From positions 1-53,848 of IMG/VR virus record IMGVR_UViG_3300032829_000014: a stretch of 53,848 nucleotides of DNA, one strand, 5' to 3'. How positions within the stretch are numbered: position 1 is the stretch's first letter; every line of letters begins with the position of its first letter. The notes under the pieces were generated by a model. It saw nothing but the letters and a program-made list of their open reading frames with translations. It did no database searches and was not told the DNA's origin. This DNA comes from a virus. Below are positions 1-8,607 of the stretch, piece after piece. The translations under genes and the position numbers were made by a program.

Positions 1-209
1 TTACCAGCCATATTACTTCTATCATTCATATCAATATTTTCATTTGTTTGAAGTTCCCACATTTTATCCATCATAACAGATGAAAAAATATATAATGCAG
101 CTCTAAAACCTTCAATAGTATATTCAGGTTTTAATTTAGTATTAACATCAAATTCTAAAATAGCATTTTCTATTTCTACTAATATTGGACTTAATTCTTT
201 ACCAATCAT
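1..209 (-). CDS. Hypothetical protein, cut by the left edge
   Basis: The first 69 codons of a leftward gene are visible; the C-terminus lies beyond the window. The protein begins MIGKELSPILVEIENAI and continues as a helical, acidic polypeptide with no motif I recognise. It follows the 220-456 gene by 10 bases and is probably the third gene of the same leftward operon. Confidence 0.7.
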   Translation of the reverse strand, partial: MIGKELSPILVEIENAILEFDVNTKLKPEYTIEGFRAALYIFSSVMMDKMWELQTNENIDMNDRSNMAG

Positions 210-219
210 AATTTTAATT

Positions 220-456
220 TTATTTTTGAATTATAGGCCAATCCCATTCTCCGTGATTAATACCTTGTAAAATACCATATTTCCATAAATCTAATTCGCC
301 ATCAACAAATACTTTTAAATTTATTGCTTTTTCAAAAGTTGCAACGACAATTGCTGGTAATTTTTCTTGTACATTACAATTTTTAGTTTTAATCATTTTT
401 TGTCGGTCTTCTTCTGTTGTATTGTAAATTACAATTCTTCCTATTGTTGGTAACAT
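220..456 (-). CDS. Small phage protein of unknown function
   Basis: A 78-residue protein starting MLPTIGRIVIYNTTEED and ending with GEWDWPIIQK. A start of the type LPTIGRIVIY with a C-terminal GEWDWP is a pattern I associate with a small protein found in many unrelated phages; its function is not known to me. It lies between two other short leftward genes, and all three are probably transcribed from the promoter at 738-768. Confidence 0.75.
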   Translation of the reverse strand: MLPTIGRIVIYNTTEEDRQKMIKTKNCNVQEKLPAIVVATFEKAINLKVFVDGELDLWKYGILQGINHGEWDWPIIQK

Positions 457-467
457 AATTATAAAAT

Positions 468-716
468 TTATATTAATTTAATGTTAATTTCTTTTAATTT
501 TTGATTTATAAATTCTTTAACTTCTTCAATATTTTTTTCATCATAATCTTTATCATAAAAAACATTAAAAATAGGATTATCAGTATTACATTTATATATT
601 AAAATATAATAATCATTTTTTAAATATTCTGCAACTTGAGAATTTACTTCATAAAGGTAAGCATCATCTACATCTATTGATAATCCAATACAAAAAATAG
701 GTTTAATATTATTCAT
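468..716 (-). CDS. Small hypothetical protein, start set by promoter
   Basis: The frame is open from 740, but the -7 element of a host-type promoter occupies 738-745. An ATG at 740 would therefore lie upstream of the expected transcript start near 731. The next in-frame ATG (716, MNNIKPIFCIG) is the likelier start and gives an 82-residue protein. It is acidic (SIDVDDAYLY near the N-terminus) with no recognised domain. It is the first gene of the leftward operon. Confidence 0.65.
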   Translation of the reverse strand: MNNIKPIFCIGLSIDVDDAYLYEVNSQVAEYLKNDYYILIYKCNTDNPIFNVFYDKDYDEKNIEEVKEFINQKLKEINIKLI

Positions 717-737
717 AAATTTTATAATTTTAAACAG

Positions 738-768
738 CAAATATAAAATATTATTTTAAATAAAACAA
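738..768 (-). promoter_or_regulatory. Host-type (Bacteroidota) promoter, leftward
   Basis: On the minus strand, TTG (766-768) is followed after exactly 20 bases by TATATTTGC, which fits the TAnnTTTG -7 element of Bacteroidota housekeeping promoters. It sits directly before the leftward small-gene operon. The same arrangement with the same spacing occurs at three other intergenic sites in the window. Confidence 0.65.
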
Positions 769-790
769 TTTTTTTTATAAAATTTTTTGA

Positions 791-1039
791 TTAATAAAAA
801 AAATATTATTAGATCATTTTTTAAAAATATATAAGCCTAAAGAATTATATTTATATATAGATAGAAGATTTGATAATAAACTATATGAAAAATTAAATTT
901 TATAAAAATAGAAAATACTGAACCTAATTGTTTTTATTTAGATATTAAAAATAATAAACGCTTAAAAATAAAAAATCTAAATAAAAATAATTTAAAAATA
1001 TTTGATTGTGGTAATATATTATTTAAATTAAATAATTAA
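791..1039 (+). pseudogene. C-terminal remnant of a phage endonuclease-type gene
   Basis: An open frame without a start codon runs from just after a TGA (788) to TAA at 1037. It reads as the end of a larger protein: a YIDRRFDNKLYEKLNF segment, then TEPNCFYLD, and finally IFDCGNILFKLNN. The order 'DRR..N..YEKLGF', 'T.PNYFY', 'I.D.GN..F' is, from memory, the conserved C-terminus of a family of phage HNH/Vsr-like homing-endonuclease-type proteins. The start and the catalytic part are missing, and the stretch before IFDCGN looks shortened. I read it as a relic left beside the sheath gene. Confidence 0.55.
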
Positions 1040-1065
1040 TTCTTTGTTAGTTTTGAAAAAATTTT

Positions 1066-1080
1066 AGTATTTATAATAAA
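1066..1080 (+). promoter_or_regulatory. Candidate phage late promoter before the sheath gene
   Basis: AGTATTTATAATAAA lies 27 bases before the sheath ATG. Close relatives of this AT motif precede several other structural genes here (4646, 8581, 15262, 16429, 19653). A gp55-like late sigma factor, whose T4 counterpart recognises TATAAATA, is encoded nearby. The call rests on recurrence in a very AT-rich sequence, so chance matches are a real risk. Confidence 0.4.
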
Positions 1081-1107
1081 AATAATATATACTAAAAATT
1101 AAATAAA

Positions 1108-3840
1108 ATGGCAAATGGTTTTGTATTTACATCTCCTGGTATAAAATACAGAGAAACAGATATTACACAAATTCAAAAACAATTAGGCATAACAACATTA
1201 GGCCTTGTTGGAGAAACATTAAAAGGCCCGGCATTTGAACCTATTTTTATAGAAAGTCAACAAGATTTTTATAATAGATTTGGTGGTCAAAGTATTGAAA
1301 GGTTTAAAGGAAATAATCAATTGCAATATCAATTACCTTATGTAGCTAATGCATATTTAAATGAATCTAATCAGCTTTATGTAACAAGAATATTAGGTTT
1401 ATCTGGTTATCAAGCTGGTACTGGTTGGGCAATTGTAATGGAAGCTGGTGTTGATTTAACAACAACAGGTACTACTGGAAATCCTGTAACAGGCACTAGT
1501 AGTTTTTCGAATAATGTTTATTTAGGTACTTCATTGTATCAAGTAGGTGATCATGGAGTATATTTTAGTGGTTTTACTAAAGTTTCTCTTACTGGATTTA
1601 GTGGTAATAAAATTGCTTTTACTGCTACAACAATTAATAATGGATCAGGAACAGTAAAAACTAAAACTTATACTTTAACAGGATCTTCATTAACTGAATA
1701 TGAAAATATGGTATTAGCTGTTATACGTTCAAGAGCAACTGTTACAGATAATATTAATTTACCATCAACAACTACATTTGTTACAACAAATTTATCAATT
1801 TCTGCAAATACAACAGTTATTGGTATTGGAGATTTATTTGGTAAATTTACATTAACAGCATCTAAACCATCGGGTACTACTGAATCTTATATTGTTTCAT
1901 TAAATCCTAATGATAGTAATTTTATTTCAAATGTTATAGGTAGTGAAGCAAAAGATAAAAACAGTAAAATATGGGTTGAAGCAATTTATCCTGATTTAAT
2001 AAAAAAATTAGATGCGGATGGTTTAGGATATGGTATCAGATCAACTGTTGTTGATTTAAAATCAGATGCATATACTAATTATGTTGAACAGTATAAGACA
2101 CCTGAAACGCCTTGGATTGTTTCACAATTACAAGGTAATAAAATATCAAGATTATTTAAATTTATTTCAATTTCTGATGGTAATTCAGCAAATCAAGAAA
2201 TAAAAGTTGAATTATTAAATATTAATCCAATTACACAAGAATTTGATATTTATGTTCGTGATTTTAATGATACTGATGATAATTTAAATATTTTAGAATC
2301 ATTTACAAATTGTTCAATGATTGAAGGTACTAATAATTTTGTTGCTCAACGAATAGGTACAACAGATGGTATTTATACTTTAAATAGTAATTATATTATG
2401 CTTGAAATGGCTGATAATATTCCAGAAGGTTCATATCCAGCTGGTTTTGAAGGCTATAACTTTAAAGATTATAGTATAAGTGGAACAAGCACAACATCAG
2501 GTATTAATGCTGTTAAGCCTAAAATATTTTATAAACAATCATATAGTTCTAATGATAGAATAAGTAGGGTTTGTTTAGGTATTTCAAATTCAGCATATAA
2601 TGCAACTAGTTTAATTGGTACTGGTATAAATCAAAATTTCTTTAATTATAATGGTCAATCTGGTTTTGAAAAAACTAAAGGTTTTCATTTAGATATTAAT
2701 GCTACTGGAGATTATTATGAAGGAATTGAACATATTGGAGAATTTGAAGTAGGCGTAGGCGGATTTAGTAATATTTCTGATATTGTTTCACCATCATCAA
2801 CATATTATGCTCTTAATACTAGAAAATTTGTTTTAGTTCCTGCTGGTGGTTTTGATGGTTGGGATGTTAATAGAGAACAAAGAACAAATGGAGATTTATA
2901 TACTAAAGGTGGCATTTATGATGGTGTTTCAGTTGGGGTTACGCCCAAAAATGATTTTCAAGCATGGGAAACTGCAATAAATACTTTTAGTAATCCTGAA
3001 CAAGTAACAATTAATTTATTTGCAACACCTGGTATTAATTGGAGTGATCAAAATTTAATTGTTAAAGATACTATAATAATGATTGAAGAACAGCGTGCTG
3101 ATAGTTTATATGTAATTGATTCACCTGATATTACTATAGAACAAACAATTGGGGATGATAAACCAGATATTATAGCTGCACAAGATATAACAGATTTATT
3201 AGATACTGCTGATATTGATTCTAATTATTCAGCAACTTATTTTCCTTGGATTCAAATAAGAGATACTCAAAATAATGTAAATGTTTATATACCGTCAACA
3301 AGTGAAGTTGTAAAATCAATGGCATATACAGATAATACATCATTTCCTTGGTTTGCTCCAGCTGGTTTAAATCGTGGTGTAACAAATGCTCGTAAATCTA
3401 AATATAAATTATCACTTGATGCTAGAGATATTTTATATGAAAATAGAATTAATCCTATAGCAGATTTTCCAGATGTTGGAACAGCAATTTTTGGACAAAA
3501 AACTTTACAAGTTAAAGATAGTGCTTTAAATAGAATTAATGTTCGTAGATTAATTTTACAAATGAAAGTTTTAATTTCTAATGTTGCGGTAAGATTATTA
3601 TTTGAACAAGATGATCAAACAACAATTGATCAATTCTTATCAAAAGTTAATCCTATATTAAGCAATATTAAAAGAGAAAGAGGCCTTCAAGATTTCCAAG
3701 TTGAAATGCCATTACCAACACCAGAACAAATAGACAGAAATGAATTATATGGTACAATTAAAATTAAACCAAGTCGTTCATTAGAATTTATCGGAATTGA
3801 GTTTGTAATTACTCCAACTGGTGCTGAATTTAATGCATAA
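1108..3840 (+). CDS. Contractile tail sheath protein
   Basis: A 910-residue tail sheath subunit that would form the contractile outer tube of a myovirus tail. The N-terminus (FTSPGIKYRETDIT) is the usual sheath opening. The C-terminal third has the conserved sheath fold: DARDILYENRINPI, then FGQKTLQ, ALNRINVRRL, and a final LPTPEQIDRNELYGTIKIKP segment ending at an FVITPTGAEF-type strand. It is longer than T4 gp18 (about 660 residues). The extra length is mainly a Ser/Thr/Gly-rich insertion around residues 120-265, probably a surface domain. It stands alone on the plus strand, with a candidate late promoter in front and a strong terminator behind, converging on the leftward tail tube gene. 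Confidence 0.95.
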   Translation: MANGFVFTSPGIKYRETDITQIQKQLGITTLGLVGETLKGPAFEPIFIESQQDFYNRFGGQSIERFKGNNQLQYQLPYVANAYLNESNQLYVTRILGLSGYQAGTGWAIVMEAGVDLTTTGTTGNPVTGTSSFSNNVYLGTSLYQVGDHGVYFSGFTKVSLTGFSGNKIAFTATTINNGSGTVKTKTYTLTGSSLTEYENMVLAVIRSRATVTDNINLPSTTTFVTTNLSISANTTVIGIGDLFGKFTLTASKPSGTTESYIVSLNPNDSNFISNVIGSEAKDKNSKIWVEAIYPDLIKKLDADGLGYGIRSTVVDLKSDAYTNYVEQYKTPETPWIVSQLQGNKISRLFKFISISDGNSANQEIKVELLNINPITQEFDIYVRDFNDTDDNLNILESFTNCSMIEGTNNFVAQRIGTTDGIYTLNSNYIMLEMADNIPEGSYPAGFEGYNFKDYSISGTSTTSGINAVKPKIFYKQSYSSNDRISRVCLGISNSAYNATSLIGTGINQNFFNYNGQSGFEKTKGFHLDINATGDYYEGIEHIGEFEVGVGGFSNISDIVSPSSTYYALNTRKFVLVPAGGFDGWDVNREQRTNGDLYTKGGIYDGVSVGVTPKNDFQAWETAINTFSNPEQVTINLFATPGINWSDQNLIVKDTIIMIEEQRADSLYVIDSPDITIEQTIGDDKPDIIAAQDITDLLDTADIDSNYSATYFPWIQIRDTQNNVNVYIPSTSEVVKSMAYTDNTSFPWFAPAGLNRGVTNARKSKYKLSLDARDILYENRINPIADFPDVGTAIFGQKTLQVKDSALNRINVRRLILQMKVLISNVAVRLLFEQDDQTTIDQFLSKVNPILSNIKRERGLQDFQVEMPLPTPEQIDRNELYGTIKIKPSRSLEFIGIEFVITPTGAEFNA

Positions 3841-3866
3841 TTAAATTAAAAACATTTAAATAATTA

Positions 3867-3900
3867 AAACCTATATTAATAAAATAATGTAGGTTTTTTT
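3867..3900 (+). terminator. Rho-independent terminator after the sheath gene
   Basis: AAACCTATATT pairs with AATGTAGGTTT (11 pairs including one G-U) around an eight-base AT loop, followed directly by a run of T. It lies 27 bases after the sheath stop codon. Confidence 0.8.
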
Positions 3901-3902
3901 AT

Positions 3903-4013
3903 TTAAATAAATGGTTTCATTAAATCATATGATATAATTATATAATTATCATCATAAGAAATAGAAGATATTTGGCATCCATAAAAATAATAATCTATAT
4001 TATTAAAATTCAT
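3903..4013 (-). CDS. 36-codon frame between two terminators, possible remnant
   Basis: A short leftward frame encodes MNFNNIDYYFYGCQISSIS and ends with YDLMKPFI. The frame is open without an ATG for some codons further upstream (RDIVFDSF), so it may be the end of a decayed gene. It lies downstream of the tube gene's terminator at 4069-4094, and I see no promoter of its own. The composition is protein-like (an I..S.SYDD..III.YD pattern), but the call is weak. Confidence 0.3.
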   Translation of the reverse strand: MNFNNIDYYFYGCQISSISYDDNYIIISYDLMKPFI

Positions 4014-4068
4014 AAAAGAATCAAATACTATATCTCTTTTTAATTTTATTACAAATTTAAATAAAAAA

Positions 4069-4094
4069 AACCGTAAATAAAAAATATTTACGGT
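4069..4094 (-). terminator. Terminator after the tail tube gene
   Basis: A perfect 10-base inverted repeat, AACCGTAAAT and ATTTACGGTT, surrounds a six-base A loop. On the minus strand it is followed by a run of eight T. It lies 23 bases past the tail tube stop codon. It is one of the few GC-containing hairpins between genes in this AT-rich window. Confidence 0.85.
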
Positions 4095-4116
4095 TAAATA
4101 ATTTAATAAATTATTA

Positions 4117-4605
4117 TTAAATATTGTGTATACAACGAAATGGTTGAATAACTATAGTAGGCATAACAATTGCATCACTACCATAACTATTACTTCCAAA
4201 ATCAGCACTAACTATTTGTGCATCTTCTATGGTCCATTTATCAATTTCGATACCTGTTGGATCTAAGCTCTTTAATAATAATGACTTTTTATAGCCAGCA
4301 GCATAACCCATCCTTCCAGTAAGACTTTCAAAATGTAAACGTACCCATTCCATTAATTGTTGTGATGTTGATGGACCAATTACATCAAGAAATTTTAATT
4401 CCATTTCATCCCAAATTGATTTTCCTGCAACCCAATTTGATGTATTCATATATGGAATTTCAACTTTATTTATTTTTAACGAAGGTCTTTTAAATTCTTG
4501 TATTTTCCATACTTCAATTCCAAGTTCAGCTGGAAATTCACAAATAAATCTATTTTCTCTTTTAGGCTCATATTGTACTGGAATACCTCTAAGTTGTTCT
4601 GCCAT
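4117..4605 (-). CDS. Tail tube protein (T4 gp19-like)
   Basis: A 162-residue inner tail tube subunit. It matches the gp19-type pattern: an N-terminal ENRFICEFPAELGIEVWKIQ segment (T4 gp19 has a similar NRF..FP start), a central strand with RPSLKINKVEIPYMN, then WDEMELKFLDVIGPS, LMEWVRLHF, and a C-terminal beta segment with WTIEDAQIVSADFG. Its length is typical of this family (about 160). Head-to-head terminators separate it from the sheath gene, so sheath and tube are transcribed towards each other rather than as the usual sheath-tube operon. A TATAATAAA-type candidate late promoter lies upstream at 4646-4659. Confidence 0.9.
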   Translation of the reverse strand: MAEQLRGIPVQYEPKRENRFICEFPAELGIEVWKIQEFKRPSLKINKVEIPYMNTSNWVAGKSIWDEMELKFLDVIGPSTSQQLMEWVRLHFESLTGRMGYAAGYKKSLLLKSLDPTGIEIDKWTIEDAQIVSADFGSNSYGSDAIVMPTIVIQPFRCIHNI

Positions 4606-4645
4606 AATTAGTTATATTAAAAAATTTTAAATATTAATTTTCTTA

Positions 4646-4659
4646 TTTATTATAATAAT
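4646..4659 (-). promoter_or_regulatory. Candidate late promoter before the tail tube gene
   Basis: On the minus strand the sequence is ATTATTATAATAAA, sharing the core TATAATAAA with the motif in front of the sheath gene; it lies about 40 bases before the tube start codon. An imperfect palindrome with the arms ATCTAC and GTAGAT directly follows it on the plus strand (about 4658-4671). Confidence 0.35.
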
Positions 4660-4742
4660 CTACAAGTAGATATTATATATTTTTAATATAAATAGTCTAT
4701 TTTTAAAAAAAATAAATTGATTAGATATTATTATTAAATTAT

Positions 4743-5630
4743 TTAATTTATAACAATATTTTTTTGTAATATAGATTCTAAATTTATATTTTCTAAATCA
4801 AGAATAATATTTGATTTATCTGCTTTTAATGTTGAATGTGGATGAAGATGTGTTAAAAGAGCATTTCTATATATTTCTAAAATTTTTACAAGTATATCAG
4901 CACGTGCTAATGGATGAGCATTATTAAATAAATCAACTCTATCATTATCTGTTAATAATGCTGATTTTATTTTTGGTACACCGCTATGAGAAATTAAAGC
5001 TATTTTATCTGCCATTAAAATATTATAACTTGTATAATCTTCAGAATTTTTATTTTGTTGAAAAGTTAATCTTATACTTGCAGGATTTTTTTTATTTAAT
5101 TTAAGATTATTATTTGGTTCATGTTTACCAACTCTTAATTCAATATCATTTTCTCTTAAAATTATATCATTATTTAGTCTTCCTAAAATAGCAATTTCAT
5201 CTAATTTTGGGTATATACCTTCTGCATCTGGATATGTTGAAGGTGCTTTATCGGGTTTTGTAATACCCATATTTGTAGTAGATAAAGCAGTATATATAGA
5301 ATCATAATTAATTTTATGTGGTTGTGAAATTATACTGCCAATCCAAAATCTTCCTCTTTGTGGATATTTAATATCTTCAAAATAAATTCTTACTACTTCG
5401 CCTATTTTAGGATATACATGAAAAAATTTAGATTGCATTGGATAAGCATATGCTAAATTTTCATTTGCTATTTTATTATCTATACCTGGAATTCTTATTT
5501 TTATTCTTCCTCCATCAGTGGAATCATCAATTGATATAACTTCTCCATAATAAATTGTCCTACTATCACTTATATCAACTCCATCTCTTTTAAATGGACT
5601 ACTTTCATATATTTTTTTATTTTCGTACAT
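4743..5630 (-). CDS. Baseplate spike/hub protein with gp5-like OB fold
   Basis: A 295-residue protein. Residues about 25-110 read as the OB-fold domain of T4 gp5/VgrG-type central spike proteins: YYGEVISIDDSTDGGRIKIR, then AYAYPMQSKFFHVYPKIGE and FWIGSII. The rest is beta-rich, and near the C-terminus there is a histidine cluster (THLHPHS). No lysozyme domain is present, unlike T4 gp5. It would sit at the tail tip under the tube. The gene is part of a leftward baseplate cluster and is separated by 2 bases from the preceding coiled-coil gene. Confidence 0.75.
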   Translation of the reverse strand: MYENKKIYESSPFKRDGVDISDSRTIYYGEVISIDDSTDGGRIKIRIPGIDNKIANENLAYAYPMQSKFFHVYPKIGEVVRIYFEDIKYPQRGRFWIGSIISQPHKINYDSIYTALSTTNMGITKPDKAPSTYPDAEGIYPKLDEIAILGRLNNDIILRENDIELRVGKHEPNNNLKLNKKNPASIRLTFQQNKNSEDYTSYNILMADKIALISHSGVPKIKSALLTDNDRVDLFNNAHPLARADILVKILEIYRNALLTHLHPHSTLKADKSNIILDLENINLESILQKNIVIN

Positions 5631-5632
5631 TA

Positions 5633-5842
5633 TTATGTTCTTTTATTAAGTTCATCAATTAATAATATATATTTATCTTCTAATATTTTTAATTTATTTA
5701 AATTAGTATTAATTAAACTTTCATTTTCTTCAATAATTTTTAATGAATTTAAAATTTCATTTTTTATATTTTCATGATTAATTTTAGTATCATTAATCAA
5801 TTTTAATAATTCAGTTGGAGTTAATATTGTATAATCTGGCAT
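5633..5842 (-). CDS. Small coiled-coil protein in the baseplate cluster
   Basis: A 69-residue, almost entirely helical protein. After MPDYTILTPTELLKLIND it has a heptad-like run of Leu/Ile with Asn/Glu/Lys. Its start overlaps the end of the 5811-6404 gene by 32 bases, suggesting coupled translation. It may be a small baseplate or assembly factor, judging only from position. Confidence 0.65.
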   Translation of the reverse strand: MPDYTILTPTELLKLINDTKINHENIKNEILNSLKIIEENESLINTNLNKLKILEDKYILLIDELNKRT

Positions 5843-6404
5843 ATTCTTTTAAAGATTTAATAATAAAAAATTCTTTTTTTATAAAATATATTGCTTTTTT
5901 TTCAGTTATTTTTCTTGTATAATTTAAAAAATATTTTTTAAATAAATCAATGATAAATTTATTATTAATTTCATTATTAATTTCAATTAATATTGTTTCA
6001 TTATGTTTTTTTACATATAAATTTAATAATTTATAGATTTTATTAATAATATTTATTTTTTCTTTTTCAGATAATTCATATTCGTTTTCTATTTTAAATC
6101 CTATTTGTAAATTTTCAGCAAGTATTCTTTTTTTATGTAATAGATTTAAATTTAATTTAAATTTATCATATTCAATATTAGGAATTTTATAATTTAAATA
6201 TAAAAAACAATAAAAATTTGATTCCATAAATTTTATTTCACTTCCCCAAACATAATTATTTTTATAAATATCTTCAATATATTCTAAATATATATTATCA
6301 TTTAATAAAATATTATCTAAATTAATATTCAATTTATTAAAATCATTATTATAAACATATTTAAAATAATCCAAATAATTTATTGGTAATGGTCTTATGC
6401 TCAT
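5811..6404 (-). CDS. Hypothetical protein in the baseplate cluster
   Basis: A 197-residue protein of unknown function, rich in Asn, Ile, Leu and Lys, and mostly helical. It begins MSIRPLPINYLDYFKYVY. It is placed between baseplate genes with tight spacing, so a structural or assembly role is plausible, but no family signature is visible. Confidence 0.7.
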   Translation of the reverse strand: MSIRPLPINYLDYFKYVYNNDFNKLNINLDNILLNDNIYLEYIEDIYKNNYVWGSEIKFMESNFYCFLYLNYKIPNIEYDKFKLNLNLLHKKRILAENLQIGFKIENEYELSEKEKINIINKIYKLLNLYVKKHNETILIEINNEINNKFIIDLFKKYFLNYTRKITEKKAIYFIKKEFFIIKSLKEYARLYNINSN

Positions 6405-6438
6405 TTTATTATATTTTTATTTCTTTACTTTTCATATA

Positions 6439-6849
6439 TTATTGAATTACTCCATATCCATTTAAAATATTTATTATTGATCCGGTAATAACAACAGGAC
6501 CACCTGCATTTGCACCAGCACCGCTAATTAATCCGCCTGGCGTTATAGCTATTGATAATTTTGCTTCTTGTTGAATAGCTTTAATAATTTCTTCTACTGT
6601 TATTCTTATCATAATATCATTAGGATCAATAACACCTGATGGTAAAGTTCCTGTTGTTGGTAAACCTGCTTCACCTTTTCTTGCTATAATTCTTGATGCA
6701 ATTTTTGTTGCTGATAATCCATTTCTATTTGGTACTCCAAATAATATTAATGGTGTTGGTATATTTGGAGATTTATTTACTGATTCAGATTTTAATATTT
6801 TATTAAAACCATCAATAATAGAATTCATATTATTATAATCAATTGCCAT
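6439..6849 (-). CDS. Hypothetical virion-associated protein
   Basis: A 136-residue protein. The N-terminal half is polar. The middle contains DPNDIMIRITVEEIIKAIQQ, and the C-terminal part is Gly/Ala/Ile-rich (GGLISGAGANAGGPVV), a composition common in phage structural proteins. It shares one base with the end of the 6849-8159 gene, so the two are probably translated together. The specific function is unknown. Confidence 0.65.
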   Translation of the reverse strand: MAIDYNNMNSIIDGFNKILKSESVNKSPNIPTPLILFGVPNRNGLSATKIASRIIARKGEAGLPTTGTLPSGVIDPNDIMIRITVEEIIKAIQQEAKLSIAITPGGLISGAGANAGGPVVITGSIINILNGYGVIQ

Positions 6850-8159
6850 TATACTAAACTTTTAATAATATTTATATAATTATTTATTCTTTCTAAGGCA
6901 ATTTTTTTTAGAGCAGGTATTATTAAATCAATTAAACTTTGCTTTACTAAATCAAATAAAAATTTATTAATATTTTCATTAATTGTGTTACTTATACAAT
7001 TAATAAATGTTTGATTATTTTTTATATCATTTTCTGGATTATTTGTTATGTTTGAAATTTCATTATTATTTAAAGATGATGAAATATATAATAATAATCT
7101 AATTTGTGGCGTTACTGTTAATGATTGGGTTAATGTTGATGTAATTAATTTTATAATTTTTGTAAAAAAATTATCTTTAATTGTTTGTTTATTATTATTT
7201 GCAGTATCTGAATTATCATTATTATTTAATGTATTAGATAAAGTATTATCTAAAGTATTAGATATTTGATTTGGGTCAGTTGAATTATTAATGGTATTAG
7301 CACTATTTATTAAATCATTTAAACTTAATGAAGTTTCTAAAATACCACATCCTAAATCATTATATGAAACACCACTATTTATTTCAGTAGCTTTATTTTC
7401 AATATCATTTAATTCATTTTGATTAATTGTAATATCATTATCATTTTCAATAATTTTATCTATTATTGTATTAATTTTTATTTCATTTATTATTTGTGAT
7501 TTTGTTTTATTTTGATTATTACTAACAGTTCCAAAAATTTCATTTAAAATTTTTGTTGTTAATTCTTTTATACTAAATAAAATTAATCCATCTATTAATA
7601 AAATTAAAAAATCATTTATATTATAAGATGATGTTGAAGGTGTTGGTTTTACTATTAATGAATCAGTTCCTTCATTATATCTTAAAATTAAATTATTATA
7701 TGTAATATCAGTATTTGGAGCAGATATTGCTTGATAAACATTATAATCAAAATCATTATTTGTTTTATTATAAATTAAATTTCCAATATCTGAATTAGGA
7801 TTTTCTTTATACTTATTATAAGTATCTATATTTTTTAATGGAACAACATATCCATTATTTACAAAATTTGATGATAATTGATTATTTGATGAAGGTTGTA
7901 TTACTTGTTTTTTTAATTGTGTTTTTAAACTTGGTTCTATTGTTTGTAAAACATTAGTAAACATTAAGCCACTTGTTTTTTTTATAGATTCAGAACCATT
8001 TAATAATTTTAATAAATCAATTAAATAACTTACAATATCATTTTTATTATTTAATGAAGAAAAAATATTAGTACTATCAGGCAAATTTTTCTGTTCTTTT
8101 AAAGAATTATATGCTCCAATTTCAGTAAAAACATTTTTTTTATCATCAATAACTGACAT
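6849..8159 (-). CDS. Asn-rich hypothetical structural protein
   Basis: A 436-residue protein with long Asn/Ser/Thr/Ile-rich stretches, especially around residues 250-390, and hydrophobic helices in the middle (NDFLILLIDGLILFSIKEL) and near the C-terminus (SLIDLIIPALKKIALERI). I do not recognise the family. Its place among tail tube, spike and coiled-coil genes suggests a baseplate or tail-assembly role. Confidence 0.65.
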   Translation of the reverse strand: MSVIDDKKNVFTEIGAYNSLKEQKNLPDSTNIFSSLNNKNDIVSYLIDLLKLLNGSESIKKTSGLMFTNVLQTIEPSLKTQLKKQVIQPSSNNQLSSNFVNNGYVVPLKNIDTYNKYKENPNSDIGNLIYNKTNNDFDYNVYQAISAPNTDITYNNLILRYNEGTDSLIVKPTPSTSSYNINDFLILLIDGLILFSIKELTTKILNEIFGTVSNNQNKTKSQIINEIKINTIIDKIIENDNDITINQNELNDIENKATEINSGVSYNDLGCGILETSLSLNDLINSANTINNSTDPNQISNTLDNTLSNTLNNNDNSDTANNNKQTIKDNFFTKIIKLITSTLTQSLTVTPQIRLLLYISSSLNNNEISNITNNPENDIKNNQTFINCISNTINENINKFLFDLVKQSLIDLIIPALKKIALERINNYINIIKSLV

Positions 8160-8169
8160 TTAATAAAAA

Positions 8170-8544
8170 TTAATTATTATTTTTTCTATTATTTAAATCT
8201 TTATTAACCATTTCAATTAAAGCCATTCTTTCTTCAGCTGAAATAGTTCTAGGTTCCTTTTCTTCATCTTTTTTACCTAATGTTTCTTTATTATAAACAA
8301 CTTCTTTAAGATATTTTAAAAGCATTATTTTTTGATCAGTATTTTTTGCTTCTTGTGCAATAAGTTTAACAATTTGATCGCCCATTGCAGCAATATTACC
8401 TTCTTCCTTAACTTTAACTTCCCATTTTGTAAATAATCTTAAAATGGTTGCTCTAATGTTTTGTGTATCATTATATATTTCTTGAAGAAGATTATTAGCA
8501 CTTTCTTCATCATCAAATTTAAGTTTATATCTTTTAGGTCTCAT
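8170..8544 (-). CDS. Hypothetical helical protein before the baseplate genes
   Basis: A 124-residue charged, helical protein starting MRPKRYKLKFDDEESANNLL and ending in an Asn/Lys-rich tail. No domain is recognised. It is the first gene of the run that continues into the baseplate genes, with 10 bases to the next, and has a candidate late promoter 36 bases upstream of its start. Confidence 0.7.
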   Translation of the reverse strand: MRPKRYKLKFDDEESANNLLQEIYNDTQNIRATILRLFTKWEVKVKEEGNIAAMGDQIVKLIAQEAKNTDQKIMLLKYLKEVVYNKETLGKKDEEKEPRTISAEERMALIEMVNKDLNNRKNNN

Positions 8545-8580
8545 ATTTTAAAATTTTTAATTTAAATGTACTATAATAAA

Positions 8581-8594
8581 TTTATTATAAATAC
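8581..8594 (-). promoter_or_regulatory. Candidate late promoter, leftward
   Basis: On the minus strand the sequence is GTATTTATAATAAA, nearly identical to the site before the sheath gene (1066-1080). It lies between the sigma factor gene and the baseplate cluster, as expected of an internal late promoter. Confidence 0.4.
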
Positions 8595-8607
8595 ATAATT
8601 ATAAATT

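Noticed and set aside
7048-7269. 73-codon rightward frame opposite the Asn-rich protein
   Set aside because: Its hydrophobic reading comes from antisense Asn/Lys codons; the leftward frame has consistent operon context.
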